A stretch of 64,000 bases of DNA from Bernardetia sp. (GCA_020630575.1 JAHDBD010000019.1:26729-90728); one strand, 5' to 3'; shown: positions 1-7,547, numbered from the stretch's first letter. Made by a program: numbers and translations. The notes: generated by a model not told the origin, from the letters alone.

Positions 1-2
1 CT

Positions 3-413
3 CATCCGTCTGAGTGCTATAAACATGAAATAGTACATTATATTTTTGGCAAATATGACCCTCATTATATCTTTTCAGAGGGTATGGCTACTTGGTGGTC
101 ACAAGAATCTAATTATTATACACCTTTGAAAGAATATATAGAGGATATAAAAAAAGAAGATTATCAAAATCCAAAAATAATGAAGAAAATGATTATCCGA
201 AAATACTATCCAATTCCCAATGCTTATTATGGTATTGGTGCTGTTCTGATGAGAGAAGCCTACAAAAAAGGGGGAAAAGATTTAGTAAAGAAAATTATGA
301 GTACCACAAAAGAAGACAATGAATTAGAAGTGATAGGTAAATATTTTGAGTTAGAAACCGAAGAAGAAATCATCAACTTTGTTATTGAACTAGTCAAAAA
401 TTACACATCATAA
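3..413 (+). CDS. Zinc metallopeptidase-like protein, 3' end only
   Basis: The frame is open from the left edge (first full codon at base 3), so the gene starts outside the window. The visible part begins HPSECYKHEIVH. HEIVH is an HExxH zinc-binding motif, and it is followed 13 residues later by SEGMA, the position where gluzincin peptidases place their third ligand (E in an EG.A context). The rest is helical and charged (about 110 residues to the stop). A membrane-anchored or secreted peptidase_MA-like protease is the likeliest identity, but most of the protein is missing. The ATG at 84 lies inside the conserved motif region and is unlikely to be the true start. Confidence 0.7.
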   Translation, partial: HPSECYKHEIVHYIFGKYDPHYIFSEGMATWWSQESNYYTPLKEYIEDIKKEDYQNPKIMKKMIIRKYYPIPNAYYGIGAVLMREAYKKGGKDLVKKIMSTTKEDNELEVIGKYFELETEEEIINFVIELVKNYTS

Positions 414-466
414 TATTCAAGAAACTGTATTTCCATTAATCACTAATCGTTTATAACTAATCACTA

Positions 467-2755
467 CTATATTTCAATTCCAATAACAGTAATATCATCT
501 CGTTGTGGAGTATCTTGTTGATGTAAATCTAGCATTTCCATAAGCTCAACATATTGTTCTTCCATTGGTAAATTAACTATTTCTTGCAATGTTTCTTCAA
601 ACTTTCTTGAACCTATTTTCTTTCCCTTTGCATTAGGTTGGTCTATCAATCCATCACTTGTCAGATAGAGTTTTGCTCCCTTTTGAAGTTGTATTCGTTC
701 ACAAATAAAAGCTTTTTCCTTTCTAGTGACTCCTCCAATAGATTTTCGTGTTCCTTGTAGTGTTTGTAATTTAGCCTTGTTGGTATTATTATCATTTACT
801 TCATTTTCAGCATAATACAAAGGTCGTTTTGCACCTGTAAAGTAAACCGTTCGTTCTGTTTCGGTTGTTTCTTCTACAATACAGAGAGCTACATCCATTC
901 CATCAGCATTTGCTTTTTCGTCTTGGCGAAGTGCTTTTTGAATTTTTTGATGCAGAGCTTCCAGTATTTTATCTGAATCATACGTATTTTTTAAATGGAC
1001 AATTTCATTGAGTAAAATAATTCCAATGACAGACATAAATGCCCCAGGAACTCCGTGTCCTGTACAATCAACGGCAGCAATAATTTTTTTGGTAATCTCT
1101 CCACGTTGTAATTCGATGGGAGAACGACGAGGAATAATAGAAGGTGCAGCCGTTTGAATAGTTGCAGTCCAATAAAAATCGCCACTTACAATATCTTTAG
1201 GACGAAAAATCACAAAATGCTTCTCAAAAGTTTGATAGAGTGTTTCTTGAGAAGGTAAAATAGCTTGTTGTATTTTTTCGGCATAGCGAATCGAATCCGT
1301 CATTTGCTTATTTTGATGCGAAATTTCATTAGACTGTAATTGTAACTGTTCGCTTTGTGTCAAGATTTCTATTTGTTTCTCTTCTAAAAGCATTGTTTTT
1401 TCTGTCAAATCATTGGTTCTTTGAATGACTTTGTCTTCTAACTCTTTATTTTTTGCTTCAATGAGAGCCTGTTTTTCTCTTTCTTGTTGAAGTTTGTTAT
1501 GAATAAGTTGTTTTCTAGTTTGATTAAAAGTAGCAGCCAAACCATAAGAAAAAAGAGCCATTTGAAGTGTAATACTAGCCAAAACTATCGTTTCCAAATA
1601 CCTAGAAGCATCAATAAAAAGTAGTAACTCTAACGAATAAATTGTAATAGCAATTACAAAAAATGAGTTTCCCCAAAGAAAATATTTCACATTTTTATGA
1701 CCTTCATAATAGCTTTTTAAACCTGCAAAAAGAAGTGAAATTAAAGAAAGAGGTAAAATAATTGTTGTCAAAACTCTTCCCAAATGCCAAAAACGCAAGA
1801 AATAAAGAAGTGTAATTCCTAAAGTAACATAGACCAAAACTTGAATAAATTTATGCCAACGAGGCGCAAAAATAATTGTTTTGAGATGGTCTTTTCCAAA
1901 CATGAGTAATGCAAAAACAGACAAAATCCCACTAAAAAGTCGTACTCCAACATCAAGACGAGGAAATTCCATCAAAAAAAGTTCTCCTAACTGTCCGATA
2001 TTACTAAAAATGTATGTAAAAATCAGAAAATTATATAGAACATAAAAAATATACTGCCTATCTCTAAGCGCAATAAAAACAAGTAAATTATAAATGAGCA
2101 TTACCCAAATAGCACCATAAAAAAAGTTATGAAAACTACGGGCTGTCAGAAATTCGGCTTCATAACCATCGGGAGTATAAGCTGTAAACCATCTTCTGAG
2201 TGAATAGCGAGCATCTTGACTAGAAAGTTTTGTACTACTATGCAGACGAAAGAAAAATATCTTCGTGCTTTGAGGAGGAATTTCTAGCATAGAAACCGAA
2301 ATACCACCTCTTTTTACACCTCTTTCAGAGCGAGGAATTAATGAACCACCAAGCTGAGTAGAATAAACACCATCTCTTTCCTCTATAAAAAGCATGACAG
2401 AATCTATAAAACCAGTTGGAACAAGCAGTTTTTGAGTAGAAAAATGTGGATTTTGAATAGTCAAACGCAGCCAATATGTAGCTACATCTTCCGAAATATC
2501 ATGTAGCCCATAGGGAGTAAAAGAATATGGATTTAAACTTTTAAAAGTATAACTATTTTCTTTGTCCTTAAAAACATCAAAATAGCTATTTAATTCATAT
2601 TCTTCTTTTAAAGAATCCAAAATCAGTACACGTTCTTTGTCTATATTTTTTGTGAAAGGCTGAGCAATTAATTCTGTTGAAAAAACAAAAACACATAGAA
2701 AGTAAACTCCAAAAAGGAGGATACTTAAAAACCCATCTATTTTTATTTTTTTCAT
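467..2755 (-). CDS. 7TMR-DISM sensor with SpoIIE-type PP2C phosphatase domain
   Basis: 762 residues. An N-terminal signal segment (about 5-32) precedes an extracytoplasmic 7TMR-DISM extracellular-2 type beta domain (about 40-185) and seven hydrophobic helices (about 210-410). A coiled coil rich in E, K and Q follows (about 415-495), then a SpoIIE/RsbU PP2C serine phosphatase domain to the end. Phosphatase motifs seen are SGDFYW, VDCTGHGVPGAFM and LTSDGLIDQ, which carry the metal-binding Asp residues. The architecture is common in Cytophagia, where it couples an external ligand to dephosphorylation of a cytoplasmic partner, often an anti-anti-sigma factor. The substrate here is unknown. It is transcribed alone, divergently from the MoxR gene. 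Confidence 0.9.
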   Translation of the reverse strand: MKKIKIDGFLSILLFGVYFLCVFVFSTELIAQPFTKNIDKERVLILDSLKEEYELNSYFDVFKDKENSYTFKSLNPYSFTPYGLHDISEDVATYWLRLTIQNPHFSTQKLLVPTGFIDSVMLFIEERDGVYSTQLGGSLIPRSERGVKRGGISVSMLEIPPQSTKIFFFRLHSSTKLSSQDARYSLRRWFTAYTPDGYEAEFLTARSFHNFFYGAIWVMLIYNLLVFIALRDRQYIFYVLYNFLIFTYIFSNIGQLGELFLMEFPRLDVGVRLFSGILSVFALLMFGKDHLKTIIFAPRWHKFIQVLVYVTLGITLLYFLRFWHLGRVLTTIILPLSLISLLFAGLKSYYEGHKNVKYFLWGNSFFVIAITIYSLELLLFIDASRYLETIVLASITLQMALFSYGLAATFNQTRKQLIHNKLQQEREKQALIEAKNKELEDKVIQRTNDLTEKTMLLEEKQIEILTQSEQLQLQSNEISHQNKQMTDSIRYAEKIQQAILPSQETLYQTFEKHFVIFRPKDIVSGDFYWTATIQTAAPSIIPRRSPIELQRGEITKKIIAAVDCTGHGVPGAFMSVIGIILLNEIVHLKNTYDSDKILEALHQKIQKALRQDEKANADGMDVALCIVEETTETERTVYFTGAKRPLYYAENEVNDNNTNKAKLQTLQGTRKSIGGVTRKEKAFICERIQLQKGAKLYLTSDGLIDQPNAKGKKIGSRKFEETLQEIVNLPMEEQYVELMEMLDLHQQDTPQRDDITVIGIEI

Positions 2756-3002
2756 GTAAAATTTCGTTTTTTGTTCTTCTATGCAAATTACATGATTGTT
2801 GGTTAAGATTGAAAATTATTTTGAATTAGTAGATAATTTATAAAATCTATATTGTTACAAGAAAAAGAATTAAATCAATTTAAGATTTTGTAAAAAGCTG
2901 AAAATCAAATTTTTACATAAAATAGAATGATTTTAGTAAACATTACGATTGCAGAAACGTATTTTTAATGTTAAGTTCGTAAGTTAGAGTTTTAAGAGGT
3001 TT
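2756..3002. other. AT-rich intergenic region between divergent genes
   Basis: Promoter space for the phosphatase gene (leftward) and the MoxR gene (rightward). I see no open frame and no clear TAnnTTTG element. The only structured part is the palindrome that follows at 3003. Confidence 0.5.
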
Positions 3003-3035
3003 AAACCCTAAGGGTTTTGAAAACCCTTAGGGTTT
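3003..3035. repeat. Perfect palindrome, AAACCCTAAGGGTTTT family
   Basis: A 16-base arm (3003-3018) and its exact reverse complement (3020-3035) flank one central base. It lies about 50 bases upstream of the MoxR start. Related palindromes occur at 38143-38176 and 60498-60538, so this looks like a dispersed repeat family rather than a gene-specific operator. Confidence 0.75.
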
Positions 3036-3085
3036 CGCTATTTACTATATTCATCATTAAAACTAACCACTATCTCTATTCAATT

Positions 3086-4060
3086 ATGAGTAATTCTTCC
3101 TTATATAATTCCGACAAAGAAGCAGCCGACGCATTAGCCAAACATTATCAAGAACTCAAAAAAGAAATAGCAAAAGTAATTGTCGGACAAGAACAAACCG
3201 TAGAATTACTATTGACAAGTATTTTTTCACAAGGGCATTGTCTTTTAATTGGTGTTCCAGGGCTTGCCAAAACTTTGCTAATTAGCACTCTATCGCAGGT
3301 ATTGGATTTAGATTTTAATCGAATTCAGTTTACGCCTGACCTTATGCCTTCTGATATTGTGGGCGCAGAAACACTAGATAAAGACCGAAACTTGAAGTTT
3401 GTAAAAGGTGCTATTTTTTCAAATATTGTTTTGGCAGATGAAATCAATCGTACTCCTCCCAAAACACAAGCAGCACTTTTAGAGTCTATGCAAGAGTATT
3501 CGGTTACAATTGCAGGTGTAAAACACAATTTACCACGACCGTTTTTTGTATTGGCGACTCAAAATCCTATCGAACAAGAAGGAACTTACCCACTTCCAGA
3601 AGCACAGTTAGACCGTTTTATGTGTAGTGTTTATTTGGGTTATCCGTCTTTTGAAGAAGAAGTAAAAGTAGTTACCAGTACCACAACAAATGAAAAAGCG
3701 ACATTAAATAAAATAATTTCAGCAGAACAAATTATTGAATTTCAGCAACTTATTCGTCGTGCACCTGTTGCTCAAAATGTGATTGAATATGCTGTAAATT
3801 TGGTTCACAAAACTCGTCCAAGAACAGAGCGTTCTACTTCGGATACAGATAATTATTTAGAGTGGGGGGCTGGTCCTCGTGCTTCTCAATATTTGGTGTT
3901 AGGAGCAAAATGTCATGCTCTTTTGAATGGAAAATATTCTCCTGATATTGAAGATGTTCAAGCCATTGCTATTGCTGTTTTGAGACATAGAATTGTCAGA
4001 AATTTTAAGGCAGAAGCTGAAAATATTACGGTAGAAGATTTAATTCAACGACTTTGGTAA
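3086..4060 (+). CDS. MoxR-family AAA+ ATPase
   Basis: 325 residues from the ATG at 3086. A longer in-frame start upstream would run through the palindrome and is unlikely. Walker A is seen as GVPGLAKT, Walker B as IVLADEINRTPPKTQ, followed by the MQE.SV insertion, sensor-1 ATQNP and the LPEAQLDRF arginine-finger region, all typical of MoxR proteins. These ATPases act as chaperones that mature or insert cofactors into partner proteins, usually VWA-domain or DUF58 proteins encoded next door. No such partner follows here: the gene ends at a strong terminator and appears monocistronic, which is slightly unusual. Confidence 0.93.
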   Translation: MSNSSLYNSDKEAADALAKHYQELKKEIAKVIVGQEQTVELLLTSIFSQGHCLLIGVPGLAKTLLISTLSQVLDLDFNRIQFTPDLMPSDIVGAETLDKDRNLKFVKGAIFSNIVLADEINRTPPKTQAALLESMQEYSVTIAGVKHNLPRPFFVLATQNPIEQEGTYPLPEAQLDRFMCSVYLGYPSFEEEVKVVTSTTTNEKATLNKIISAEQIIEFQQLIRRAPVAQNVIEYAVNLVHKTRPRTERSTSDTDNYLEWGAGPRASQYLVLGAKCHALLNGKYSPDIEDVQAIAIAVLRHRIVRNFKAEAENITVEDLIQRLW

Positions 4061-4085
4061 ATTATTTAAAATAACATAACCTTCT

Positions 4086-4127
4086 AAAAAACAGATAGTT
4101 CTATAAAAAAGGGCTATCTGTTTTTTT
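4086..4127 (+). terminator. Rho-independent terminator after MoxR gene
   Basis: The stem AAAAAACAGATAG (4086-4098) pairs with CTATCTGTTTTTT (4114-4126) around a purine-rich loop and runs into a T tract, 26 bases after the MoxR stop. Confidence 0.85.
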
Positions 4128-4478
4128 GTTTTTTTATTAAAAATAAATGAAAATTACACGATACTACTAAAAATGAAGTTAAACCAAATTTTATTTTTTA
4201 TTCAAAAAAAACCTTAATAAATACTATTTTATTGAAATAAATGATTTATTTTGAAAAAATAAGTTCTGTAAAATTGTACTTATCAAATAATTTTACTACA
4301 AAAACAGACTAACTAAAGATATTTCCTTTAAAAAATTAAATTTTATGCCTTCTTAAATTTTATTTGATTGTATCGTTCAATCTTCAAATTCGTTATATTC
4401 ATATAAAAACAGGTTTTTCCTTGCCAAATTCTACTATCGGTTACCCAAAACTCCCTTATTTTCCCATCTCCCCTACTG
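4128..4478. other. Intergenic stretch, no gene seen
   Basis: Very AT-rich, about 350 bases. An overlapping frame at 4364-4588 has no family resemblance and runs across the start of the sigma factor, so it is not called. Presumably it holds the promoter of the sigma factor. Confidence 0.5.
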
Positions 4479-5081
4479 ATGAGCCACTTAACAAATCAAC
4501 AAATATTTTACTATATAGAAAACCAGAACCCTCAACCTGTTCTGAGTTTTTTTTCCAGTTTTTCAAAACGTTTTTATTTTTTTTGTAAAAAACGAGACCA
4601 ACTAAAATTGCTGAGTGAACATCAAGTTCAAGCCATTTTTGATGATGCTTGTATTTGTCTTTATGATAAAATAGAGGCCAAACAAATTACATACAAACAG
4701 ATGACAGCTTCTGCCGAAACACTAATTTTTGCTATAGGAAAAAATATGGCATTACAACAAGGAAGAGAACAGTTGAAATATAATTCTTTACATTCTTCTT
4801 TAGATACTAATTATCAAGAAGTTTTGAAAAGGACAGAAGATACAGATGATTATTGGCTAACAGAGCTAGAAATAAAACAACTTGATGAAGGACTTAGAAC
4901 TTTATCAACTAAAAACTATGCACTAATTGTAGAAGGGTTTATGGAAAATAAATCTTACTCTCAAATAGCTCAAGAACAAAACTATTCTTCAGCAAATGCT
5001 GTTGGTGTTTCTATCCATAGAACGTTAAAAGTTTTAAAAGAATATGTTAGTAGAATAAGAAAGCGAGATGGAAATTATTAA
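4479..5081 (+). CDS. RNA polymerase sigma factor, ECF-like
   Basis: 200 residues. The middle (about 50-75) resembles region 2, with FDDACICLYDKI. The C-terminal part (about 130-195) has the region-4 pattern of an ECF sigma factor: a stretch ending in LRTLSTKNYALI, then SYSQIAQEQNYSSANAVGVSIHR as helix-turn-helix with the SVHR-like end typical of Bacteroidota sigma factors. Region 2 is weak and has a Phe/Lys-rich insertion before it. No anti-sigma gene is adjacent; the tandem RNA units follow downstream, and any functional link is speculative. Confidence 0.7.
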   Translation: MSHLTNQQIFYYIENQNPQPVLSFFSSFSKRFYFFCKKRDQLKLLSEHQVQAIFDDACICLYDKIEAKQITYKQMTASAETLIFAIGKNMALQQGREQLKYNSLHSSLDTNYQEVLKRTEDTDDYWLTELEIKQLDEGLRTLSTKNYALIVEGFMENKSYSQIAQEQNYSSANAVGVSIHRTLKVLKEYVSRIRKRDGNY

Positions 5082-5213
5082 ACATAGAAAAAGTTTTGTT
5101 TTTATAACTGAACTTTTCTTAGGCAGAACTCGTTGGGTTCTTTATAAAAGAAATTGTTTTTGATAGTTTTTACTAATTTTCAAAAACCTGCTTGTATTTA
5201 CTTTCAAGCAAAT

Positions 5214-5376
5214 AAGAAATGAACACAGCCTAAGATTTAGCTTTAGTATCAAAAAGTAGACAGTTCTAGCCACACATTTGTTGGTACGACTTAATTGGTT
5301 TGCTCTTTAGTGTAAGCGTCTTGTTCATAGTGTAAGTTTTAAAACATTTTTATAGTTTCTAAATTACTGATATTTT
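5214..5376 (+). ncRNA. Conserved 5' RNA domain of tandem tRNA unit 1
   Basis: This stretch and 5728-5904 are the same element in two copies. Bases 5214-5257 match 5728-5771 at 40 of 44 positions (core GCCTAAGATTTAGCTTTAG). A second block (about 5298-5356) is also shared, including two TAGTKTAAG motifs about 20 bases apart and CATTTTTATAG. The middle differs between the copies. There is no open frame, and the conserved block precedes the 3' tRNA half in both units, so it is probably part of the transcript. CCTAAGAT-TTAGC faintly resembles the S region of group I introns, but I could not assemble a group I core. Confidence 0.6.
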
Positions 5377-5474
5377 ATGGCTTAGTGCAGGAGTTCGAAT
5401 CTCCTCGTTCGCACAATCTAAAAATATATTTATAATGTGAACGTAGCTCAGTGGCAGAGCAAGAGTCATTGGAC
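5377..5474 (+). tRNA. Circularly permuted tRNA, unit 1 (3' half upstream of 5' half)
   Basis: The 3' half comes first: anticodon-stem strand GGCTT (5379-5383), variable AGTGC, T arm AGGAG-TTCGAAT-CTCCT (5389-5405), acceptor CGTTCGC (5406-5412) and A5413. A 23-base AT-rich linker follows. The 5' half is then GTGAACG (5437-5443), TA, D arm GCTC-AGTGGCA-GAGC (5446-5460), and anticodon-stem strand GAGTC (5463-5467). The acceptor strands pair 7/7 with one G-U, and the anticodon stem pairs 5/5 with two G-U, extendable by AT/AT. The anticodon and the joining points cannot be fixed from sequence; TGG follows the 5' stem. A chance leftover of a rearranged array is unlikely because unit 2 shows the same order with different, matched stems. 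Confidence 0.72.
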
Positions 5475-5534
5475 GTAAGTAGGTAATATTAGCAAATTAT
5501 AATCATGAGTGGTAGCTAATAATTATCACAAAAC
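5475..5534 (+). ncRNA. Conserved 3' flank and hairpin, unit 1
   Basis: GTAAGTA follows the 5' tRNA half in both units. It leads to a hairpin GTGGTAG / TTATCAC (5509-5528) with a CTAATAA loop. The equivalent in unit 2 is GTAATGG / CCATTAC, so pairing is preserved although the bases differ. The loop edge AGCTAA is complementary to TTAGCT in the upstream conserved block, which suggests a long-range pairing. Confidence 0.55.
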
Positions 5535-5608
5535 GACAAATTAGCTCAGTCGGTAGAGCATCGGAATTTCCAGTCCGAGGGACGCAGGTTCGATTCCTGT
5601 GTTTGTTA
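5535..5608 (+). tRNA. tRNA-Gly-like with eight-base anticodon loop
   Basis: A full 74-base cloverleaf: acceptor GACAAAT / GTTTGTT, D arm GCTC-AGTCGGTA-GAGC, anticodon stem TCGGA / TCCGA (5561-5565, 5574-5578), variable GGGAC, T arm GCAGG-TTCGATT-CCTGT and discriminator A5608. The anticodon loop ATTTCCAG (5566-5573) has eight bases instead of seven. Reading A32 U33 and A37 G38 leaves UUCC, an enlarged glycine UCC anticodon. Tryptophan CCA is another possible reading. No CCA is encoded; the 3' end runs directly into the terminator. Confidence 0.72.
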
Positions 5609-5609
5609 C

Positions 5610-5647
5610 GGACAGGCACATAGGTTAGGTGTCTGTCCATTTTTTTG
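5610..5647 (+). terminator. Terminator of RNA unit 1
   Basis: GGACAGGCAC (5610-5619) pairs with GTGTCTGTCC (5629-5638), with a nine-base loop ATAGGTTAG, followed by ATTTTTTT. The same hairpin closes unit 2 at 6143-6178. Confidence 0.9.
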
Positions 5648-5690
5648 TAAATTGAAAATTGTAACGTACCTTTTGAGGTATAAATAAAGA

Positions 5691-5698
5691 TATATTTG
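5691..5698 (+). promoter_or_regulatory. Candidate -7 element TATATTTG before RNA unit 2
   Basis: It fits the Bacteroidota TAnnTTTG consensus and lies 30 bases before the conserved block of unit 2. The nearest upstream TTTG (5672-5675) is only 15 bases away, shorter than the usual 19-21, so this is tentative. Confidence 0.35.
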
Positions 5699-5727
5699 AT
5701 TGATTATTTTTTTAATCTCTCAAAAAA

Positions 5728-5904
5728 AGAAATGAGTATAGCCTAAGATTTAGCTTTAGTTTCAAAAAGTTGGTAAGCTAGTCAGTTTCATAAACTGGCA
5801 ACTTCTGAGTGTTCAGAAATAGCTTATTTGCTTCTTTAGTTTAAGTTTTTTGCTCATAGTGTAAGCTTCAAAGCATTTTTATAGCATTCTGATTATTGGT
5901 ATCT
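5728..5904 (+). ncRNA. Conserved 5' RNA domain of tandem tRNA unit 2
   Basis: Second copy of the domain at 5214. The block at 5728-5771 is nearly identical to unit 1. The divergent middle folds into AAGTTG / CAACTT enclosing CAGTTT-CAT-AAACTG. The downstream block with TAGTTTAAG, TAGTGTAAG and CATTTTTATAG is again conserved up to the 3' tRNA half. Retention of the ends and variation of the middle suggests selection on structure rather than a fresh duplication. Confidence 0.6.
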
Positions 5905-5998
5905 ATGACCCAGTGCAGAAGTTCGAATCTTCTCGCCTCCACAAAAATCAAATCACAATTGGGGGCGTAGCTCAGTGGCAGAGCAAAGGTCATTCGTT
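5905..5998 (+). tRNA. Circularly permuted tRNA, unit 2 (3' half upstream of 5' half)
   Basis: 3' half: GACCC (5907-5911), variable AGTGC, T arm AGAAG-TTCGAAT-CTTCT (5917-5933), acceptor CGCCTCC (5934-5940), A5941. A 19-base linker follows. 5' half: GGGGGCG (5961-5967), TA, D arm GCTC-AGTGGCA-GAGC (5970-5984), anticodon-stem strand AGGTC (5987-5991). The acceptor pairs 7/7 with one G-U and the anticodon stem 4/5, extendable by AT/AT. Almost every acceptor base differs from unit 1, yet pairing is kept within the unit. This covariation is the main support for a real permuted tRNA. TCG follows the 5' stem, but the anticodon is not certain. Confidence 0.72.
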
Positions 5999-6056
5999 GT
6001 AAGTAAATAATCACGAAAACTACAAAAATGAGTAATGGCTAATATCCATTACAACC
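5999..6056 (+). ncRNA. Conserved 3' flank and hairpin, unit 2
   Basis: GTAAGTA, then ATGAGTAATGGCTAAT in register with unit 1. The hairpin GTAATGG-CTAATAT-CCATTAC is fully paired. GGCTAA can pair with TTAGCT of the upstream block (one G-U), as in unit 1. Confidence 0.55.
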
Positions 6057-6141
6057 AATAATATGGCGAAATTGGTAAACGCGCTTGACTCGTAGATCAA
6101 GTACCTTAATAGGTTTGTGGGTTCAAATCCCATTATTATTA
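6057..6141 (+). tRNA. tRNA-Leu-like (class II) with eight-base anticodon loop
   Basis: 85 bases. Acceptor AATAATA / TATTATT, D stem GCG / CGC, anticodon stem CTTGA / TCAAG (6084-6088, 6097-6101), variable arm ACCT-TAAT-AGGT, T arm GTGGG-TTCAAAT-CCCAT, discriminator A6141. The long variable arm and the CU...GA loop frame are those of leucine tRNAs, but the loop CTCGTAGA (6089-6096) has eight bases, giving CGTA where three would be expected. Tyrosine (GTA) is the alternative class II reading. The 3' end abuts the same terminator as the glycine-like tRNA. Confidence 0.72.
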
Positions 6142-6142
6142 C

Positions 6143-6178
6143 GGACAGGCACATAGGTTAGGTGTCTGTCCATTTTTT
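6143..6178 (+). terminator. Terminator of RNA unit 2
   Basis: GGACAGGCAC / GTGTCTGTCC with loop ATAGGTTAG, then ATTTTTT. Stem and loop are identical to the terminator at 5610. Confidence 0.9.
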
Positions 6179-6206
6179 ATGATTTTGGTTATAATGTTAG
6201 ACTGGT

Positions 6207-7547
6207 TTATTTTTCTAACTCATATTCTTGCATTTTTCTATAAAGTGTTGTTAGTCCAATACCTAATATTTTAGCTGTTTCAGATTTATTATTTTCTGTA
6301 TGAGCCAAAACACGTTTCATGTGATGTTTTTCTACTTCTGCCAGACTTGTAAGTGGTGTAATAATAGCTCCGTTGGTTGCACCTGTTTGCCCAAATAATA
6401 ATACATCAGGACTAAGAATGTCATCAGACATAATAACGGCTCTTTCAATTACATTTTTGAGTTCTCTTACATTTCCTTTCCAACTATATGTTTGTAATTT
6501 TTCGATAAAATCTTGTTCAATCATAGGACTTTTCTTTCCCATTTTTGAAGACAAATGTTTTACAAAAAAACGAGCTAATAATTCAATATCTCTTCCACGT
6601 TCTACAAGAGGTGGTAAATGGATTTGAAAAACAGCCAAACGGTAATATAAATCTAAACGAAACTTGTTCTCTTCCGCTTCTTTTAATAAATCTCGGTTGG
6701 TGGCAGCAAGAATACGTGTCTGAATTTTGGTAACCTTTGTATCTCCTACCTTTATAAATTCACCCGTTTCAAGAAAACGCAATATTTTTGCTTGAAGCTC
6801 TAATGGCATTTCTCCAATCTCATCTAAAAAAACTGTTCCTCTGTGTCCTTCTTCTAGTAGTCCACGCTTGTCTTTATTTGCTCCTGTAAAAGCTCCAGCT
6901 TTGTAACCAAAAAGTTCAGATTCTAATAAATGAGGTGCAAAAGCACTACAATTTAATGCAACAAATGCTTCTTTTGCTCTATCACTTTCATAGTGAATTG
7001 CTTGAGCAAAAACCTCTTTTCCTGTTCCTGTTTCTCCAGTTAAAAGTACAGTTGTGGGTGTTGAAGCAACTCTTTTGGCCAGTGTAATTGCTTTTTTAAG
7101 ACTTTCTGATTCTCCTATTACAGAACTAAAACCATAATTGTTTTGAGCTTTATCTGTAATTCTATTTAGACGTTGTTGTAGTCTGGCTTTTTCTATTCCA
7201 TTAGCAACCAACGGCAAAAGGCGATCATTATCATCACCTTTTGTGAGATAATTGAACGCCCCATTTTGAATGGCTTTTACACCGTCTTTTATAGTTCCGT
7301 AAGCCGTAATGACTATTATTTCTGTATTAGGATATTTTTCTTTGTAGGTTTTGGTTGCCTCTACACCATCGCCATCAGGTAGCTTTACATCAGTAAGAAT
7401 AAGGTCAAAGTCATCTTTTTCTAATGCTTTGAATGCTTCTGCAATGTTTTTTGCCTGTGTAATATCATATCCTTCTAATTTTAATGTCCTTGTGAAGAGT
7501 TTTAATAATTGTTCTTCATCATCAATGAGTAATATTGAGCCTTCCAT
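6207..7547 (-). CDS. Sigma-54-dependent response regulator, NtrC family
   Basis: 446 residues. Receiver domain (1-120) with phospho-acceptor D53 in LTDVKLPDG. Central AAA+ domain (about 142-370) with Walker A GETGTGKE, the sigma-54 contact loop GAFTGA, Walker B GTVFLDEIGEMP and ATNRDL. A Fis-type helix-turn-helix sits at the C terminus (about 405-446; ETAKILGIGLTTLYRKM). It activates sigma-54 promoters when phosphorylated. Its start overlaps the end of the upstream sensor gene by 26 bases, so the two are translated together, but that sensor has no kinase domain. Phosphate must come from a kinase encoded elsewhere or from a small donor. Confidence 0.95.
   Translation of the reverse strand: MEGSILLIDDEEQLLKLFTRTLKLEGYDITQAKNIAEAFKALEKDDFDLILTDVKLPDGDGVEATKTYKEKYPNTEIIVITAYGTIKDGVKAIQNGAFNYLTKGDDNDRLLPLVANGIEKARLQQRLNRITDKAQNNYGFSSVIGESESLKKAITLAKRVASTPTTVLLTGETGTGKEVFAQAIHYESDRAKEAFVALNCSAFAPHLLESELFGYKAGAFTGANKDKRGLLEEGHRGTVFLDEIGEMPLELQAKILRFLETGEFIKVGDTKVTKIQTRILAATNRDLLKEAEENKFRLDLYYRLAVFQIHLPPLVERGRDIELLARFFVKHLSSKMGKKSPMIEQDFIEKLQTYSWKGNVRELKNVIERAVIMSDDILSPDVLLFGQTGATNGAIITPLTSLAEVEKHHMKRVLAHTENNKSETAKILGIGLTTLYRKMQEYELEK

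Noticed and set aside
4364..4588. Overlapping 74-codon ORF before the sigma factor
   Set aside because: No family resemblance, TTG-like start in AT-rich sequence, and it overlaps the better supported sigma factor frame.
5214..5534. Classical group I intron interrupting a tRNA
   Set aside because: The exon order is reversed, only about 60 bases follow the 5' half before the next tRNA, and P3-P8 core elements could not be identified; only an S-like motif was seen.
5437..5941. Ordinary tRNA with its 5' half in unit 1 and 3' half in unit 2
   Set aside because: Acceptor GTGAACG of unit 1 cannot pair with CGCCTCC of unit 2; both halves match only within their own unit.
5377..5998. Permuted tmRNA (ssrA) instead of tRNAs
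   Set aside because: The 5' halves have a complete canonical D stem and loop (GCTC...GAGC), which tmRNA lacks, and no tag-peptide reading frame or tmRNA 5' signature is present.
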